DNA of 64,000 nucleotides from Rhodococcus sp. B50. GTDB taxonomy: Bacteria; Actinomycetota; Actinomycetes; Mycobacteriales; Mycobacteriaceae. Below, in pieces: positions 39,291 through 47,400 of the stretch. Within the stretch, counting starts at the first letter, position 1. Each line of letters opens with the position of its first letter. The stretch lies in NCBI RefSeq assembly GCF_013602415.1, contig NZ_WPAG02000002.1:3847480-3911479 (forward strand). The letters are read 5' to 3'. The notes below the pieces were generated by a model. That model made no database searches, was not told the origin of the DNA, and was given only the letters and a program-made list of their open reading frames with translations. Position numbers and translations under genes: made by a program.

Positions 39291-39857
39291 TCAGCGCGGC
39301 AGAACTGTGAGTACCCGGTGGATGTGGTTCCCGAACTCGGTCATGTAATTGCGGAGAAATTCTTCGGTGGACTCGTTGTGCACTGTGCCGTCCTCACCGA
39401 AGACCTCCGGCGTGAAGTGGATGTAGGCCTCGGGTGCAGTCATCTGCCGGGCATTGCAGAAGCTCAGTACTGCCCGGAGGCTCTGTTGCCCTACCGCGGT
39501 GCCGATCGATCCGATCGACGCGCCGATCACGGCCGCGGGGATGTGGTCGAACGAGTTCTGTCCCCATGGCCGCGACGCCCAATCGATCGCGTTCTTCAGC
39601 GCGCCGGGGATGGACCGGTTGTATTCGGGCGAAACGAACAGTACGGCGTCGACGCCGGCGATCGCTTCCTTGAGTGCCGTACCTTCGGGCGGATACTGAG
39701 CGTCGTAGTCGGGGCTGTACAACGGCAGGTTGCGGATCGGGATCTCGACGAAATCGAGATTGTCGGGAGCGACTCGGAGGAGGGCCTTCGCGAGGACCCG
39801 ATTGATGGACGTCGAGGAGAGACTGCCGACGAAATATCCGACCGTGTACGTACTCAT
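39291..39857 (-). CDS. NAD(P)H-dependent FMN reductase
   Basis: 188 aa flavodoxin-fold reductase. GYFVGSLSSTSINRVLAKAL is the FMN phosphate loop, LPLYSPDYDAQYP and VLFVSPEYNRSIPGALKNAI with DWASRPWG are the family signature of YieF/ChrR-type quinone and azo reductases. It probably reduces quinones or metal oxyanions with NAD(P)H. It lies next to the arsenic locus, so a role like ArsH is conceivable, but it lacks the ArsH N-terminal extension. Confidence 0.85.
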   Translation of the reverse strand: MSTYTVGYFVGSLSSTSINRVLAKALLRVAPDNLDFVEIPIRNLPLYSPDYDAQYPPEGTALKEAIAGVDAVLFVSPEYNRSIPGALKNAIDWASRPWGQNSFDHIPAAVIGASIGSIGTAVGQQSLRAVLSFCNARQMTAPEAYIHFTPEVFGEDGTVHNESTEEFLRNYMTEFGNHIHRVLTVLPR

Positions 39858-40086
39858 AGGGTTCCCGCTTCTCTCTACGAACTGCCGGAAAACTCCGGCC
39901 GCTGTGGAAGGGACAATTCGATCGTAGACAGTCGCCCCGAGCGCGGGAGTGCTTCGGAAGGATCCGACGCGAGCAAGACCGATCGGGCAAACCCGGCGCA
40001 TCCGTGAGGTTTTCGGATTCCTCCCGTCCTGGTTCGGTGGACGTCGCGCGTGCCGGCCCCGTCGGGACCGTGCCGGAACGGGGCGG
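39858..40086. other. Intergenic region, no gene seen
   Basis: 229 bases between the start of the FMN reductase gene and the end of arsR, both on the minus strand. It should contain the reductase promoter. No strong hairpin or conserved small reading frame was found. Confidence 0.4.
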
Positions 40087-40443
40087 TCAGCAGCAGGTGG
40101 GGTCGAGCACGGCACGTAGTGCTTCGAGTGCCTCGGTGCGCACCCGGTAGAAGACGTTCATTCCTCGGCGCCGGGGTTCCACCATGCCGGCCTTCCTGAG
40201 TTGCCCGAGGTGGTGGCTGGTGGTCGATTCCGCGAGCCCGACTCCTTCGGCGAGATCGCACGTGCACAGTTCGCCGTCGTCCGCGGTGAGCAGGATCGAC
40301 ACGAGTTTGATGCGGACGGGATCGGCGAGAGCCTTCAACCGGAGGGCGACCTGTAGCGCGGCGTCGTCGCTCATCGGTGCGGCGGAGACCGGTGCGCAGC
40401 AGATCGGCTCGGTGACGTCGACGACCGGGAGTGCTTTCGGCAT
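40087..40443 (-). CDS. arsR: ArsR family arsenic-responsive repressor
   Basis: 118 aa. Winged-helix HTH: LRLKALADPVRIKLVSILL, ESTTSHHLGQLRKAGMVEPR and GMNVFYRVRTEALEALRAVL. Candidate As(III) ligands are the N-terminal Cys pair (EPICCAP), the pair in ELCTCDLAEG and a C-terminal Cys pair, a layout like the corynebacterial ArsR1. It is divergent from arsI with a palindromic site between, so it likely represses both. Confidence 0.88.
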   Translation of the reverse strand: MPKALPVVDVTEPICCAPVSAAPMSDDAALQVALRLKALADPVRIKLVSILLTADDGELCTCDLAEGVGLAESTTSHHLGQLRKAGMVEPRRRGMNVFYRVRTEALEALRAVLDPTCC

Positions 40444-40464
40444 GTCCCGACTCTACGCACTCTC

Positions 40465-40520
40465 TTGACATATGTCGAAAAGGTGGGATCCTGGCAGCAT
40501 CAGTAATTCGATATATGTCA
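40465..40520. promoter_or_regulatory. ArsR operators between arsR and arsI
   Basis: A palindromic core GACATATGTC (40467-40476) inside TTGACATATGTCGAA, and a second related element ATTCGATATATGTCA (40506-40520). A similar sequence lies upstream of arsR2 at 42815, which supports a shared ArsR recognition motif. Confidence 0.7.
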
Positions 40521-40538
40521 CAGAGGTTGGAGCCCGTC

Positions 40539-41024
40539 ATGGCACGCACTCAGCTCGCTCTCAACGTGGACGACCTGCAGGAGTCCGTCATGTTCTATTC
40601 GAAGCTCTTCGCTGCCGAACCTGCGAAGCTGAAGCCCGGTTACGCGAACTTCGCGATCGCCGACCCACCCTTGAAGCTGGTGCTCATCGAGAATCCGGGG
40701 AAGGGTGGAACGATCAACCATCTCGGGGTCGAGGTGGCGACGAGTGAGAAGGTTCGTTCCGAGATCGCTCGCCTGACCGGTGAAGGGCTGTTCACCGACG
40801 AGGAGATCGGCACGACATGCTGTTTCGCCACTCAGGACAAGGTATGGGTCACGGGACCCGCCGGCGAAAAATGGGAGGTCTACACGGTGCTTGCGGATTC
40901 CGAGACATTCGGAACGAGCCCGCAGAGCATCGACGTCGCGCCCGAAGGGCGGGAGCAGGTGTGTTGCGGAACTTCCCGTGAGGACACCACGCCGAACGCG
41001 GCGTCCGAAAGCTCTTGCTGCTGA
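40539..41024 (+). CDS. arsI: ArsI-type C-As lyase / cadmium-induced VOC dioxygenase
   Basis: 161 aa vicinal oxygen chelate protein. Gln5, His61 (NHLGVEV) and Glu113 (KWEVYTV) match the Fe(II) ligands of ArsI, and the paired Cys94-Cys95 (TTCCFATQDKVWV) match the trivalent organoarsenical site. The C-tail has further Cys pairs (QVCCG, SSCC). ArsI breaks the carbon-arsenic bond of methylated or aromatic As(III). The related family CadI is the alternative label. GGAG precedes the ATG. ArsR operators lie just upstream. Confidence 0.85.
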   Translation: MARTQLALNVDDLQESVMFYSKLFAAEPAKLKPGYANFAIADPPLKLVLIENPGKGGTINHLGVEVATSEKVRSEIARLTGEGLFTDEEIGTTCCFATQDKVWVTGPAGEKWEVYTVLADSETFGTSPQSIDVAPEGREQVCCGTSREDTTPNAASESSCC

Positions 41025-41060
41025 ATACCGACCGCATAACGGACCGAAGTCGAGGTTGCT

Positions 41061-41100
41061 CACGGTGGCCTTCGTGGTGTGTCCCACGAAGGCCACCGTG
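41061..41100. terminator. Bidirectional terminator between arsI and arsC remnant
   Basis: Perfect 17-base arms CACGGTGGCCTTCGTGG (41061-41077) and its complement (41084-41100) with a 6-base loop, 36 bases after arsI and 13 bases past the end of the arsC remnant on the other strand. Confidence 0.85.
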
Positions 41101-41113
41101 CGGACTATTTCTG

Positions 41114-41332
41114 CTACCGAGGTGCGGCACGCGAGGACAGTTCCGCGATCAAAGCCTCGACCTTGACCCGGATCTCGTCTCGAATCGGGCGTACTGCCTC
41201 GAGGCCCTGCCCGGCGGGATCTTCCAGTACCCAGTCACGGTAGGACTTTCCGCGGAAGACGGGGCAGGTGTCGCCGCATCCCATCGTGATGACCACATCC
41301 GAAGCCTGCACCGCTTCCATAACGGTTGGCAT
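41114..41332 (-). pseudogene. arsC: Truncated arsenate reductase ArsC (C-terminal half only)
   Basis: 72 aa. The sequence MEAVQASDVVITMGCGDTCP through FRGKSYRDWVLEDPAGQGLE to EAVRPIRDEIRVKVEALIAE matches the C-terminal half of thioredoxin-type ArsC. The N-terminal part with the catalytic P-loop Cys is absent; the 41 bases between the acr3 stop and this ATG cannot hold it. An AAAGGG ribosome site lies before the ATG, so it might still be translated. The two Cys of GCGDTC remain. It is the distal gene of the arsR2-acr3-arsC operon and is probably inactive. Confidence 0.8.
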
Positions 41333-41373
41333 GGGGGACCCTTTCGTGAGCGGTCGGTGCCGGAGGTCGAGCG

Positions 41374-42456
41374 TTACGACGTGGCCGAGGGAGCCGATCG
41401 CGTGAAACGCGTGCGCAAGGCGAGGGAGACGTAGACGAGGGCTACGAGGACCGGCACCTCGATGAGGGGCCCGACGACTCCGGCCAGAGCCTGACCGGAC
41501 GTCACCCCGAAGGTTGCGATGGCCACCGCGATGGCGAGTTCGAAGTTGTTGCCCGCAGCGGTGAACGCCAAGGTGGTGGTGCGCTCGTATCCGAGTCCGG
41601 CTGCGGCGCCGAGCAGGTACCCTCCGCCCCACATGATCGCGAAGTACGCCAGCAGCGGCACGGCGATACGCACGACATCGAGCGGCCGGGAGGTGATCTG
41701 CTCACCTTGCAGGGCGAACAGGATCACGATGGTGAACAGCAGGCCGTACAGTGCCCACGGTCCGATCCTCGGCAGGAAGGTGTCCTCGTACCAGGCACGG
41801 CCCTTGGCCTTTTCACCGAAACGGCGGGTGAGGAAACCGGCCACGAGGGGGATGCCGAGGAAGATCATCACGGATTTCGCGATCTGCCAGGGGGAGACGT
41901 CGAGGGACGTCTGTTCGAGCCCGAGCCGGCCGGGAAGTACCGACAGATAGAACCAGCCGAGAACGGCGAACATGATGACCTGAAAAACGGAATTGATCGC
42001 GACCAGCACGGCGGCGGCTTCGCGGTCGCCGCACGCGAGGTCGTTCCAGATGATCACCATCGCGATGCAGCGGGCGAGACCGACGATGATCAGGCCCGTG
42101 CGGTATTCGGGCAGATCCGGAAGCATCAGCCACGCGAGCGCGAACATCAGGGCGGGGCCGAGGACCCAGTTGAGGATCAGCGACGAGATCAGCAATGTGC
42201 GGTCGCCGGTGACGGTGTCCAGGCGGTCGTAGCGCACCTTCGCCAGCACCGGATACATCATGATCAGCAGACCCACGGCGATCGGCAGCGAGATGCCGTC
42301 GATCTCGATGAAACTCAGGGCCTCGCCGAGGCCGGGAATCATCCGGCCCAGCAGCAGTCCGGCAACGATGGCAGCGCCGATCCACACCGGAAGGAAGCGG
42401 TCGAGGGTCGACATCTTCCTCATGACGGCCGTGTCCACAGCGGTGTTCCCGCTCAT
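41374..42456 (-). CDS. acr3: Arsenite efflux permease ACR3
   Basis: 360 aa with ten hydrophobic segments. The ACR3 signature is clear: GLLIMMYPVLAKVRYDRLD, LILNWVLGPALMFALAW, GLARCIAMVIIWNDLACGDR with the essential Cys in ARCIAMV, and TTTLAFTAAGNNFELAIAVA. It exports As(III) from the cytosol. The start overlaps the ancestral stop of arsR2 as ATGA, showing original translational coupling. Confidence 0.92.
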   Translation of the reverse strand: MSGNTAVDTAVMRKMSTLDRFLPVWIGAAIVAGLLLGRMIPGLGEALSFIEIDGISLPIAVGLLIMMYPVLAKVRYDRLDTVTGDRTLLISSLILNWVLGPALMFALAWLMLPDLPEYRTGLIIVGLARCIAMVIIWNDLACGDREAAAVLVAINSVFQVIMFAVLGWFYLSVLPGRLGLEQTSLDVSPWQIAKSVMIFLGIPLVAGFLTRRFGEKAKGRAWYEDTFLPRIGPWALYGLLFTIVILFALQGEQITSRPLDVVRIAVPLLAYFAIMWGGGYLLGAAAGLGYERTTTLAFTAAGNNFELAIAVAIATFGVTSGQALAGVVGPLIEVPVLVALVYVSLALRTRFTRSAPSATS

Positions 42457-42521
42457 GCCGACACCTCTGCCGGTGCGGTCACGAGCACAGTCGAGAGTTG
42501 CTGCAGTGCAGTCGGAACCAC

Positions 42522-42806
42522 CTAGTAGTACACCCAGGTTCCCCGACGCTCGCAGTCGAGCAGGCCGGCATCGCGCAGCACCTCGAGATGGTGTGAGATC
42601 GTCGGTTGCGACAGGTCGAACGACCCCGAGATGTCGCACACGCATGCTTCGCCTCCGGCGTGGCTCGCGACGAGCGACAGCAACCGCAGGCGGACGGGGT
42701 CGCCGAGAGCCTTGAACATCCGGGCCAGATCGACGGCTCGCTCACCCGTCAAGGGCTCGCGTACGAGCGGAGAGCAGCAGTCGTCGGAGGGTTCTTGATT
42801 CGACAC
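42522..42806 (-). CDS. arsR: ArsR family repressor, truncated by in-frame TAG
   Basis: 94 aa from GTG at 42806. The HTH is complete (MFKALGDPVRLRLLSLVASH, DLSQPTISHHLEVLRDAGLL, ERRGTWVYY) and the Cys sites DDCCSP and ACVCDISG are present. Translation stops at TAG (42524-42522), where family members usually have an Arg codon after VYY. The same frame continues open with VVPTALQQLSTVLVTAPAEV to a TGA at 42455-42453 that overlaps the acr3 ATG. So the last 22 residues, the C-terminal dimer helix, are lost. It may still bind DNA weakly or be a pseudogene. Confidence 0.85.
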   Translation of the reverse strand: MSNQEPSDDCCSPLVREPLTGERAVDLARMFKALGDPVRLRLLSLVASHAGGEACVCDISGSFDLSQPTISHHLEVLRDAGLLDCERRGTWVYY

Positions 42807-42814
42807 TCGTCTAT

Positions 42815-42831
42815 ATTGACAGATATCGAAT
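42815..42831. promoter_or_regulatory. ArsR operator upstream of arsR2
   Basis: The reverse strand reads ATTCGATATCTGTCAAT, close to ATTCGATATATGTCA at 40506-40520. It lies 9 bases before the arsR2 start. Confidence 0.6.
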
Positions 42832-42912
42832 CAACTGTCGATTCGAGTGTCGCCCCTCCCCGCTCCGCGTGGGCCGAGCCCACCCCGATCCGACTCGCGG
42901 AACAATGGCCCC

Positions 42913-43671
42913 ATGGCCAACTCGCCGTCCGGTGACTCGATGCTCGATCGCGTCGTGCGCATCCTCGAGTCGTTCGACGACACCCAACCCCGCCTGACGG
43001 TCGGTGCGCTCGCCCGTCGAGCCGGCATCCCGCAAGCCACCGCGTATCGGCTGGTCGGGGAACTCGTGCAGCACGGTCTGCTCACCCGGGACGACGACGG
43101 CCGGGTGCGGATCGGGCTACGCCTGTGGGAACTCGTCGCTCGCAGCGCGCCCGCGCGCGATCTTCGGGAGGCGGCGCTGCCCTTCCTGCAGGACGTGCAG
43201 TCGGTGGTGCGGCAGCACACCCAGCTCGCGGTCCTGCAGGACGACGAGGTCCTCGTCCTCGAGCGCCTGTCGGCGTCGGAATCGGTGGTCAACCAGGCAT
43301 CGGTCGCCCGTCGGCTGCCGGTGCACGACACGTCGATGGGCATGTCGATGCTCGCGTTCTCCCCACCGGGAGTGCAGGAGTCCTATCTGCGACGACATCC
43401 CGAGGTGGAGACGCGATTCGCCGCGACGACGCGAGATTTCCGTCGCGCACTCGCCGAGATCCGCCGGCGGGGCTATGCGCGTTTCGACGGTGTGCTCGAC
43501 GAGGGCACCACGGGTATCTCGGTGCCGGTCCTCACGCGGGCGGGGCGCGCATTGGCGGCGCTCGGTGTGGTGGTGCCCACGGGTGCGTCCCGGCAGCAGG
43601 CAGTGGTGCCGGTCCTCATGGCCGCTGCGCGCGGCATCGCCCGTGGGGTGGGGGAGCGGCCGCCGGACTGA
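42913..43671 (+). CDS. IclR family transcriptional regulator
   Basis: 252 aa from ATG at 42913. N-terminal HTH MLDRVVRILESFDDTQPRLT and IPQATAYRLVGELVQHGLLT, then the IclR effector domain (LREAALPFLQDVQSVVRQHT, VVNQASVARRLPVHDTSMG, GYARFDGVLDEGTTGISVPV). It is 103 bases upstream of pobA on the same strand and is the probable PobR-type activator that responds to 4-hydroxybenzoate. Longer frames at 42847 are possible but lack a ribosome site. Confidence 0.88.
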   Translation: MANSPSGDSMLDRVVRILESFDDTQPRLTVGALARRAGIPQATAYRLVGELVQHGLLTRDDDGRVRIGLRLWELVARSAPARDLREAALPFLQDVQSVVRQHTQLAVLQDDEVLVLERLSASESVVNQASVARRLPVHDTSMGMSMLAFSPPGVQESYLRRHPEVETRFAATTRDFRRALAEIRRRGYARFDGVLDEGTTGISVPVLTRAGRALAALGVVVPTGASRQQAVVPVLMAAARGIARGVGERPPD

Positions 43672-43774
43672 CCGGATCGTTTTCTCATTGAACAAGAAGC
43701 GAGATCGAACAGCAGGAGGCGCGAACCACACTCGACGACACGCGGATCGGACACGCAAACTTAGGGAAGAACTC

Positions 43775-44971
43775 ATGAACACAACCCGCACGGTCGTCAC
43801 CACCCAGGTCGGCATCGTCGGCGGTGGCCCGGCAGGTCTCATGCTCTCCCACCTCCTCGCGAAGGCAGGGATCGACAACATCGTCGTAGAGAAGCGCGAC
43901 CACGAGACCATCCGGACCACCCATCGGGCGGGCATCCTCGAACACGGCTCGGTGTCCCTGCTCACCGAGAGCGGAGTAGACACCCGTGTCCTCACCGAAG
44001 GCCACCGCCACGACGGCATCGACCTGCGGTTCGGGGGCGAGAGTCATCGTCTCGATTTCAAGGACCTCGTCGACGAATCGGTGTGGTTGTACCCGCAGAA
44101 CGAGGTCTTCGTCGATCTGGCCGCGTCTCGCGAACGCGACGGCGGGGACGTGCGCTACAGCGTCTGCGACACAGAGGTTCTCGACATCACCACAGAAACG
44201 CCGAAGATCCGGTTCACCGAGTCCGGCGGCACGCCGGTCGAGATCCGGTGCCGCATCCTCGTCGGTGCCGACGGGTCGCAGAGCATCTGCCGCAAGGCGA
44301 TCCCGGCGGATGTACGAACAGACCACTTCATCGAGTACCCCTTCGCGTGGTTCGGGATCCTCACAGAGGCGCCCCCGAGCGCGCCCGAATTGATCTACGC
44401 ACGTTCCGATCACGGATTCGCTCTCATCAGTCAGCGCAACGAGTCGGTACAGCGGATGTACTTCCAGTGCGACCCCACGGAGGACGCGTCGGCCTGGAGC
44501 GAGGAGCAGATCTGGGAGGAATTGCAGAGGCGTGTCGACGGTCCCGACGGTTTCGTGTTGAAGCGCGGTCGCATCTTCGAGCAGATGGTCCTGCCGTTCC
44601 GCTCCTACGTGTGCGAGCCGATGCGGTACGGAAATCTCTTCCTGGCCGGCGATGCCGGACATACCGTACCGCCCACAGGGGCCAAGGGACTCAATCTCGC
44701 ACTGGCGGACGTCCGGGTGCTCTTCCGCGCGCTCGACTCGTTCTTCTCCGCCGGCTCGTCCGATCTCCTCGACGCCTACAGCGATACGGCTCTGCAACGG
44801 GTGTGGAAGGCGCAGAACTTCTCGTACTGGATGACCTCCATGCTCCACACTCGTCAGGACGCGACGTCGTTCGAGAACAGGCGCGCGCTGGGCGAACTCG
44901 CTGCGGTCGTCGGTTCCCGGTACGGGCAGCAATACCTCGCGGAAGCCTACACGGGCTGGCCCGATCGCTGA
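43775..44971 (+). CDS. pobA: 4-Hydroxybenzoate 3-monooxygenase
   Basis: 398 aa, close to the family length of 394. FAD motif GIVGGGPAGL at residues 13-22, the DG motif ILVGADGSQSICR, and the second FAD site LFLAGDAGHTVPPTGAKGLN are intact. The substrate-site segment FALISQRNESVQRMYFQ keeps the Ser-x-Arg and Tyr of PobA. It converts 4-hydroxybenzoate to protocatechuate with NAD(P)H and O2. TTAGGGAAG precedes the ATG. The pca genes that would take the product further are not in the window. Confidence 0.92.
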   Translation: MNTTRTVVTTQVGIVGGGPAGLMLSHLLAKAGIDNIVVEKRDHETIRTTHRAGILEHGSVSLLTESGVDTRVLTEGHRHDGIDLRFGGESHRLDFKDLVDESVWLYPQNEVFVDLAASRERDGGDVRYSVCDTEVLDITTETPKIRFTESGGTPVEIRCRILVGADGSQSICRKAIPADVRTDHFIEYPFAWFGILTEAPPSAPELIYARSDHGFALISQRNESVQRMYFQCDPTEDASAWSEEQIWEELQRRVDGPDGFVLKRGRIFEQMVLPFRSYVCEPMRYGNLFLAGDAGHTVPPTGAKGLNLALADVRVLFRALDSFFSAGSSDLLDAYSDTALQRVWKAQNFSYWMTSMLHTRQDATSFENRRALGELAAVVGSRYGQQYLAEAYTGWPDR

Positions 44972-44974
44972 TCG

Positions 44975-46192
44975 TCATCGCTCGTGCGACAGGACTTCGT
45001 CCAGCCGATCGAGCACCCGACGGTTGAGCAGACTGCGGTTGGTCATCTCGCAATGCTCACCCGCACCCTCGGCGGTGGTGAACCTGAGGAGGGTCACCAT
45101 GTCGCCCAGTCGATCACCGAAGATTCCCGCACCGCGTGCAAGGGCATCGTTCTCGGCGGCTGTCACCACGACCGGGCACGAGATGCGTTCGCCGACCTCG
45201 TCGAGCGTGTACTCGTTCAACGCCGCGAACAGTTCCCGGATGTCCGACGCACCGTTGACCCAGAATCCGCGGGAGACGAGTTTCCAGCGCAGTGACGGAT
45301 CCGACTGCACCGCAGACATGATCGCGTCGGCGTCCTGCGCGCTCATCGAGAGGGGATCGTCGAGGACCTCGGGGGACACACCGAAGGCTGCGCCGAGAGC
45401 TCGGGTGCCGGCGGCGACGCTCCACTGACCGGGATCGGCAACCACCGCGGCCAGGCGATGCTCACCGGAGGCCGCACGCGGCGCGAGATACCCACCGAGA
45501 CTCCACCCGCTCAGGACGATGCGCTCGGGGTCGACTATCGGAGAGGTCACCGCATGATCGACCACCGCGCGCACGACCACTTCCCAGTCCGGGCGCATCG
45601 GCATGTTCTGCTTGTAGAGCATCTCGCCCTGACCCGGTCCGTCGAACAGGAGACAGTGGTAGCCGCGTCGAAGCGCTGCGACGGCAGACGCGAAGAACAT
45701 GTCGGTGATCGTGGCGTCGTATCCGTTGGTGAAGACGATGAGTGGCCGCACACTGTTCTCATGGCCGGGTGCGGGAATCAGGTAACCCGGAAGCGTGGTG
45801 TTCTCGAACGGAATCCTGCCGGGCGTCACGGGCGCGTCCCCGATCGCCAGCCCGGCATCGAAGGCAGCCGTCTGCTTGTCGAATGCCGAGATCAGACGCG
45901 GGTCGACCGGAGAGCCGTACAGAGGGTGATATGCGGTCGCGTAGTAGGCGCTGGCGCGCAGGAAGAGTTCGCGAGCCGAGTCGTCGTGCCCGGCGGACGC
46001 ACAGGACTCCGCCTCGGTGACGAGACGGTCCCCGGCCTCGATCCACGCCGTGTAGAAGTCTCCGTCGTCACCGTCCCCCACTCGCCGGGCCACTGCGGCA
46101 ATCTCGCCGAAGTCGGCACCGCCGTACGGGATGTAGGCCAGCGGCCAGGTTCCGAACTCGTCGTGCAGATGGTCGTGGAACAGCAGACCCAT
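44975..46192 (-). CDS. Alpha/beta hydrolase (FrsA / pseudooxynicotine hydrolase-like)
   Basis: 405 aa from ATG at 46192 (GGGAG upstream). The N-terminal helical cap (ARELFLRASAYYATAYHPLY) precedes a hydrolase fold: PLIVFTNGYDATITDMFF, GYHCLLFDGPGQGEM, nucleophile elbow LSGWSLGGYLAPRAAS and the terminal Asp/His region with AAENDALARGAG and GEHCEMTN. It resembles 2,6-dihydroxypseudooxynicotine hydrolase and FrsA-type enzymes that act on C-C or ester bonds. It ends 3 bases from pobA, convergently. The substrate is unknown. Confidence 0.82.
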   Translation of the reverse strand: MGLLFHDHLHDEFGTWPLAYIPYGGADFGEIAAVARRVGDGDDGDFYTAWIEAGDRLVTEAESCASAGHDDSARELFLRASAYYATAYHPLYGSPVDPRLISAFDKQTAAFDAGLAIGDAPVTPGRIPFENTTLPGYLIPAPGHENSVRPLIVFTNGYDATITDMFFASAVAALRRGYHCLLFDGPGQGEMLYKQNMPMRPDWEVVVRAVVDHAVTSPIVDPERIVLSGWSLGGYLAPRAASGEHRLAAVVADPGQWSVAAGTRALGAAFGVSPEVLDDPLSMSAQDADAIMSAVQSDPSLRWKLVSRGFWVNGASDIRELFAALNEYTLDEVGERISCPVVVTAAENDALARGAGIFGDRLGDMVTLLRFTTAEGAGEHCEMTNRSLLNRRVLDRLDEVLSHER

Positions 46193-46326
46193 GCCGGTAC
46201 TCCCTCGAGTTGTGGTTCGTCTGTGCACGCTTCCTTGCACGGTGACTGCAACACGAAGGAACCGCGCCCCGAATCGGTGGATTTCACCCTCGACTTCGCC
46301 GAACCGGAGCTCCGGCATTGCTCCTG

Positions 46327-47316
46327 CTACGCGGCCACGAGCCCTTCCGGCGCCTTCTTCGCCAGCCGCCCGGCGAGCGCTGCGCACACCAGAAGCTGCA
46401 TCTGATGGAACAGCATGAGCGGCAGCACGATCAGGCCGATGGGCTGACCGGGGAAGAGCACGATCGCCATGGGCAGTCCGGTGGCGAGGGACTTCGTGGA
46501 GCCGCAGAAGAGGATTGCGACGCGGTCCCGGTAGTCGAAACCGAGTCCGCGGGACGAGTACCAGGTGAGTGCGAGCACGATCGCGAGCAACACGGCGCAC
46601 ACACCGACGAGGGCGAGCAGTCGGCCGATCGAGATCATCGACCAGATGCCCTCGTTCATGCCGCGGCTGAACGCCACGTACACGACCAGCATGATGGATC
46701 CGCGGTCGACGAGCTTGAGAGGCTTGCCATGGGCCTTCACCCAGGAGCCGATCCAGCGCCGCAGGAGCTGACCGGCGACGAACGGCACGAGCAGCATCAG
46801 CACGATGTCGAGAACGGCTGATCCGCTGAACGTGACGCCCTGCGTGGACATCGTCAGCGCGACCAGCAGCGGCGTCGCGAAGATGCCGATGAGGCTCGAG
46901 GCGCTGGCGGACACGATCGCGCCGGGGATGTTTCCGCGCGCCACCGAGACCAGCGCGATGGCCGACTGCACGGTGGACGGCAGAAGGCACAGGTACAGCA
47001 CCCCGAGATAGAGCGGGTCGGTCAGAATCGACGGCACGAGCACCTTCGCGGCCAGACCGAGCAGCGGGAAGACTACGAAGGTCGTCGCAAGGATGGTCAC
47101 GTGCAGACGCCAGTGCTTGAGACCTTCGATTGCCTCCTGTGTGGACAGACGCGCGCCGTACAGGAAGAACAGCAACCCGATGGCGATCTTCGCGGCCCAG
47201 TTCGCGCCGTCGAGTACCACGCCGTCGGCAGGCAGCAGGGCAGCGACGGTGACGGTGGCGAGGATGGCGAGCAGGAACGGGTCGAGTCGTCCGAGCACGG
47301 GGATCTTGGAGAGCAC
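46327..47316 (-). CDS. Bile acid:sodium symporter-like (SBF, YfeH-type) transporter
   Basis: 329 aa from GTG at 47316; GTG at 47364 is an alternative that would nearly touch the LysR gene. Ten hydrophobic segments. Family blocks include LDPFLLAILATVTVAALLPA, GLLFFLYGARLSTQEAIEGL, YLGVLYLCLLPSTVQSAIAL and RVAILFCGSTKSLATGLPMA. It belongs to the SBF-like branch of YfeH, whose substrate is unknown. The divergent LysR gene at 47401 probably controls it. Confidence 0.85.
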   Translation of the reverse strand: MLSKIPVLGRLDPFLLAILATVTVAALLPADGVVLDGANWAAKIAIGLLFFLYGARLSTQEAIEGLKHWRLHVTILATTFVVFPLLGLAAKVLVPSILTDPLYLGVLYLCLLPSTVQSAIALVSVARGNIPGAIVSASASSLIGIFATPLLVALTMSTQGVTFSGSAVLDIVLMLLVPFVAGQLLRRWIGSWVKAHGKPLKLVDRGSIMLVVYVAFSRGMNEGIWSMISIGRLLALVGVCAVLLAIVLALTWYSSRGLGFDYRDRVAILFCGSTKSLATGLPMAIVLFPGQPIGLIVLPLMLFHQMQLLVCAALAGRLAKKAPEGLVAA

Positions 47317-47400
47317 GAATCGACGGTACGGCAGCGACGGATGATTACAGAAGACGGTCACCACGTTTTCTGCAATCGCGATTCATGATTAAGTGAAGCG

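Noticed and set aside
44975..46990. A 671-codon version of the hydrolase gene reaching to 46990
   Set aside because: The extension runs antisense through the SBF transporter gene; the ATG at 46192 has a good ribosome site.
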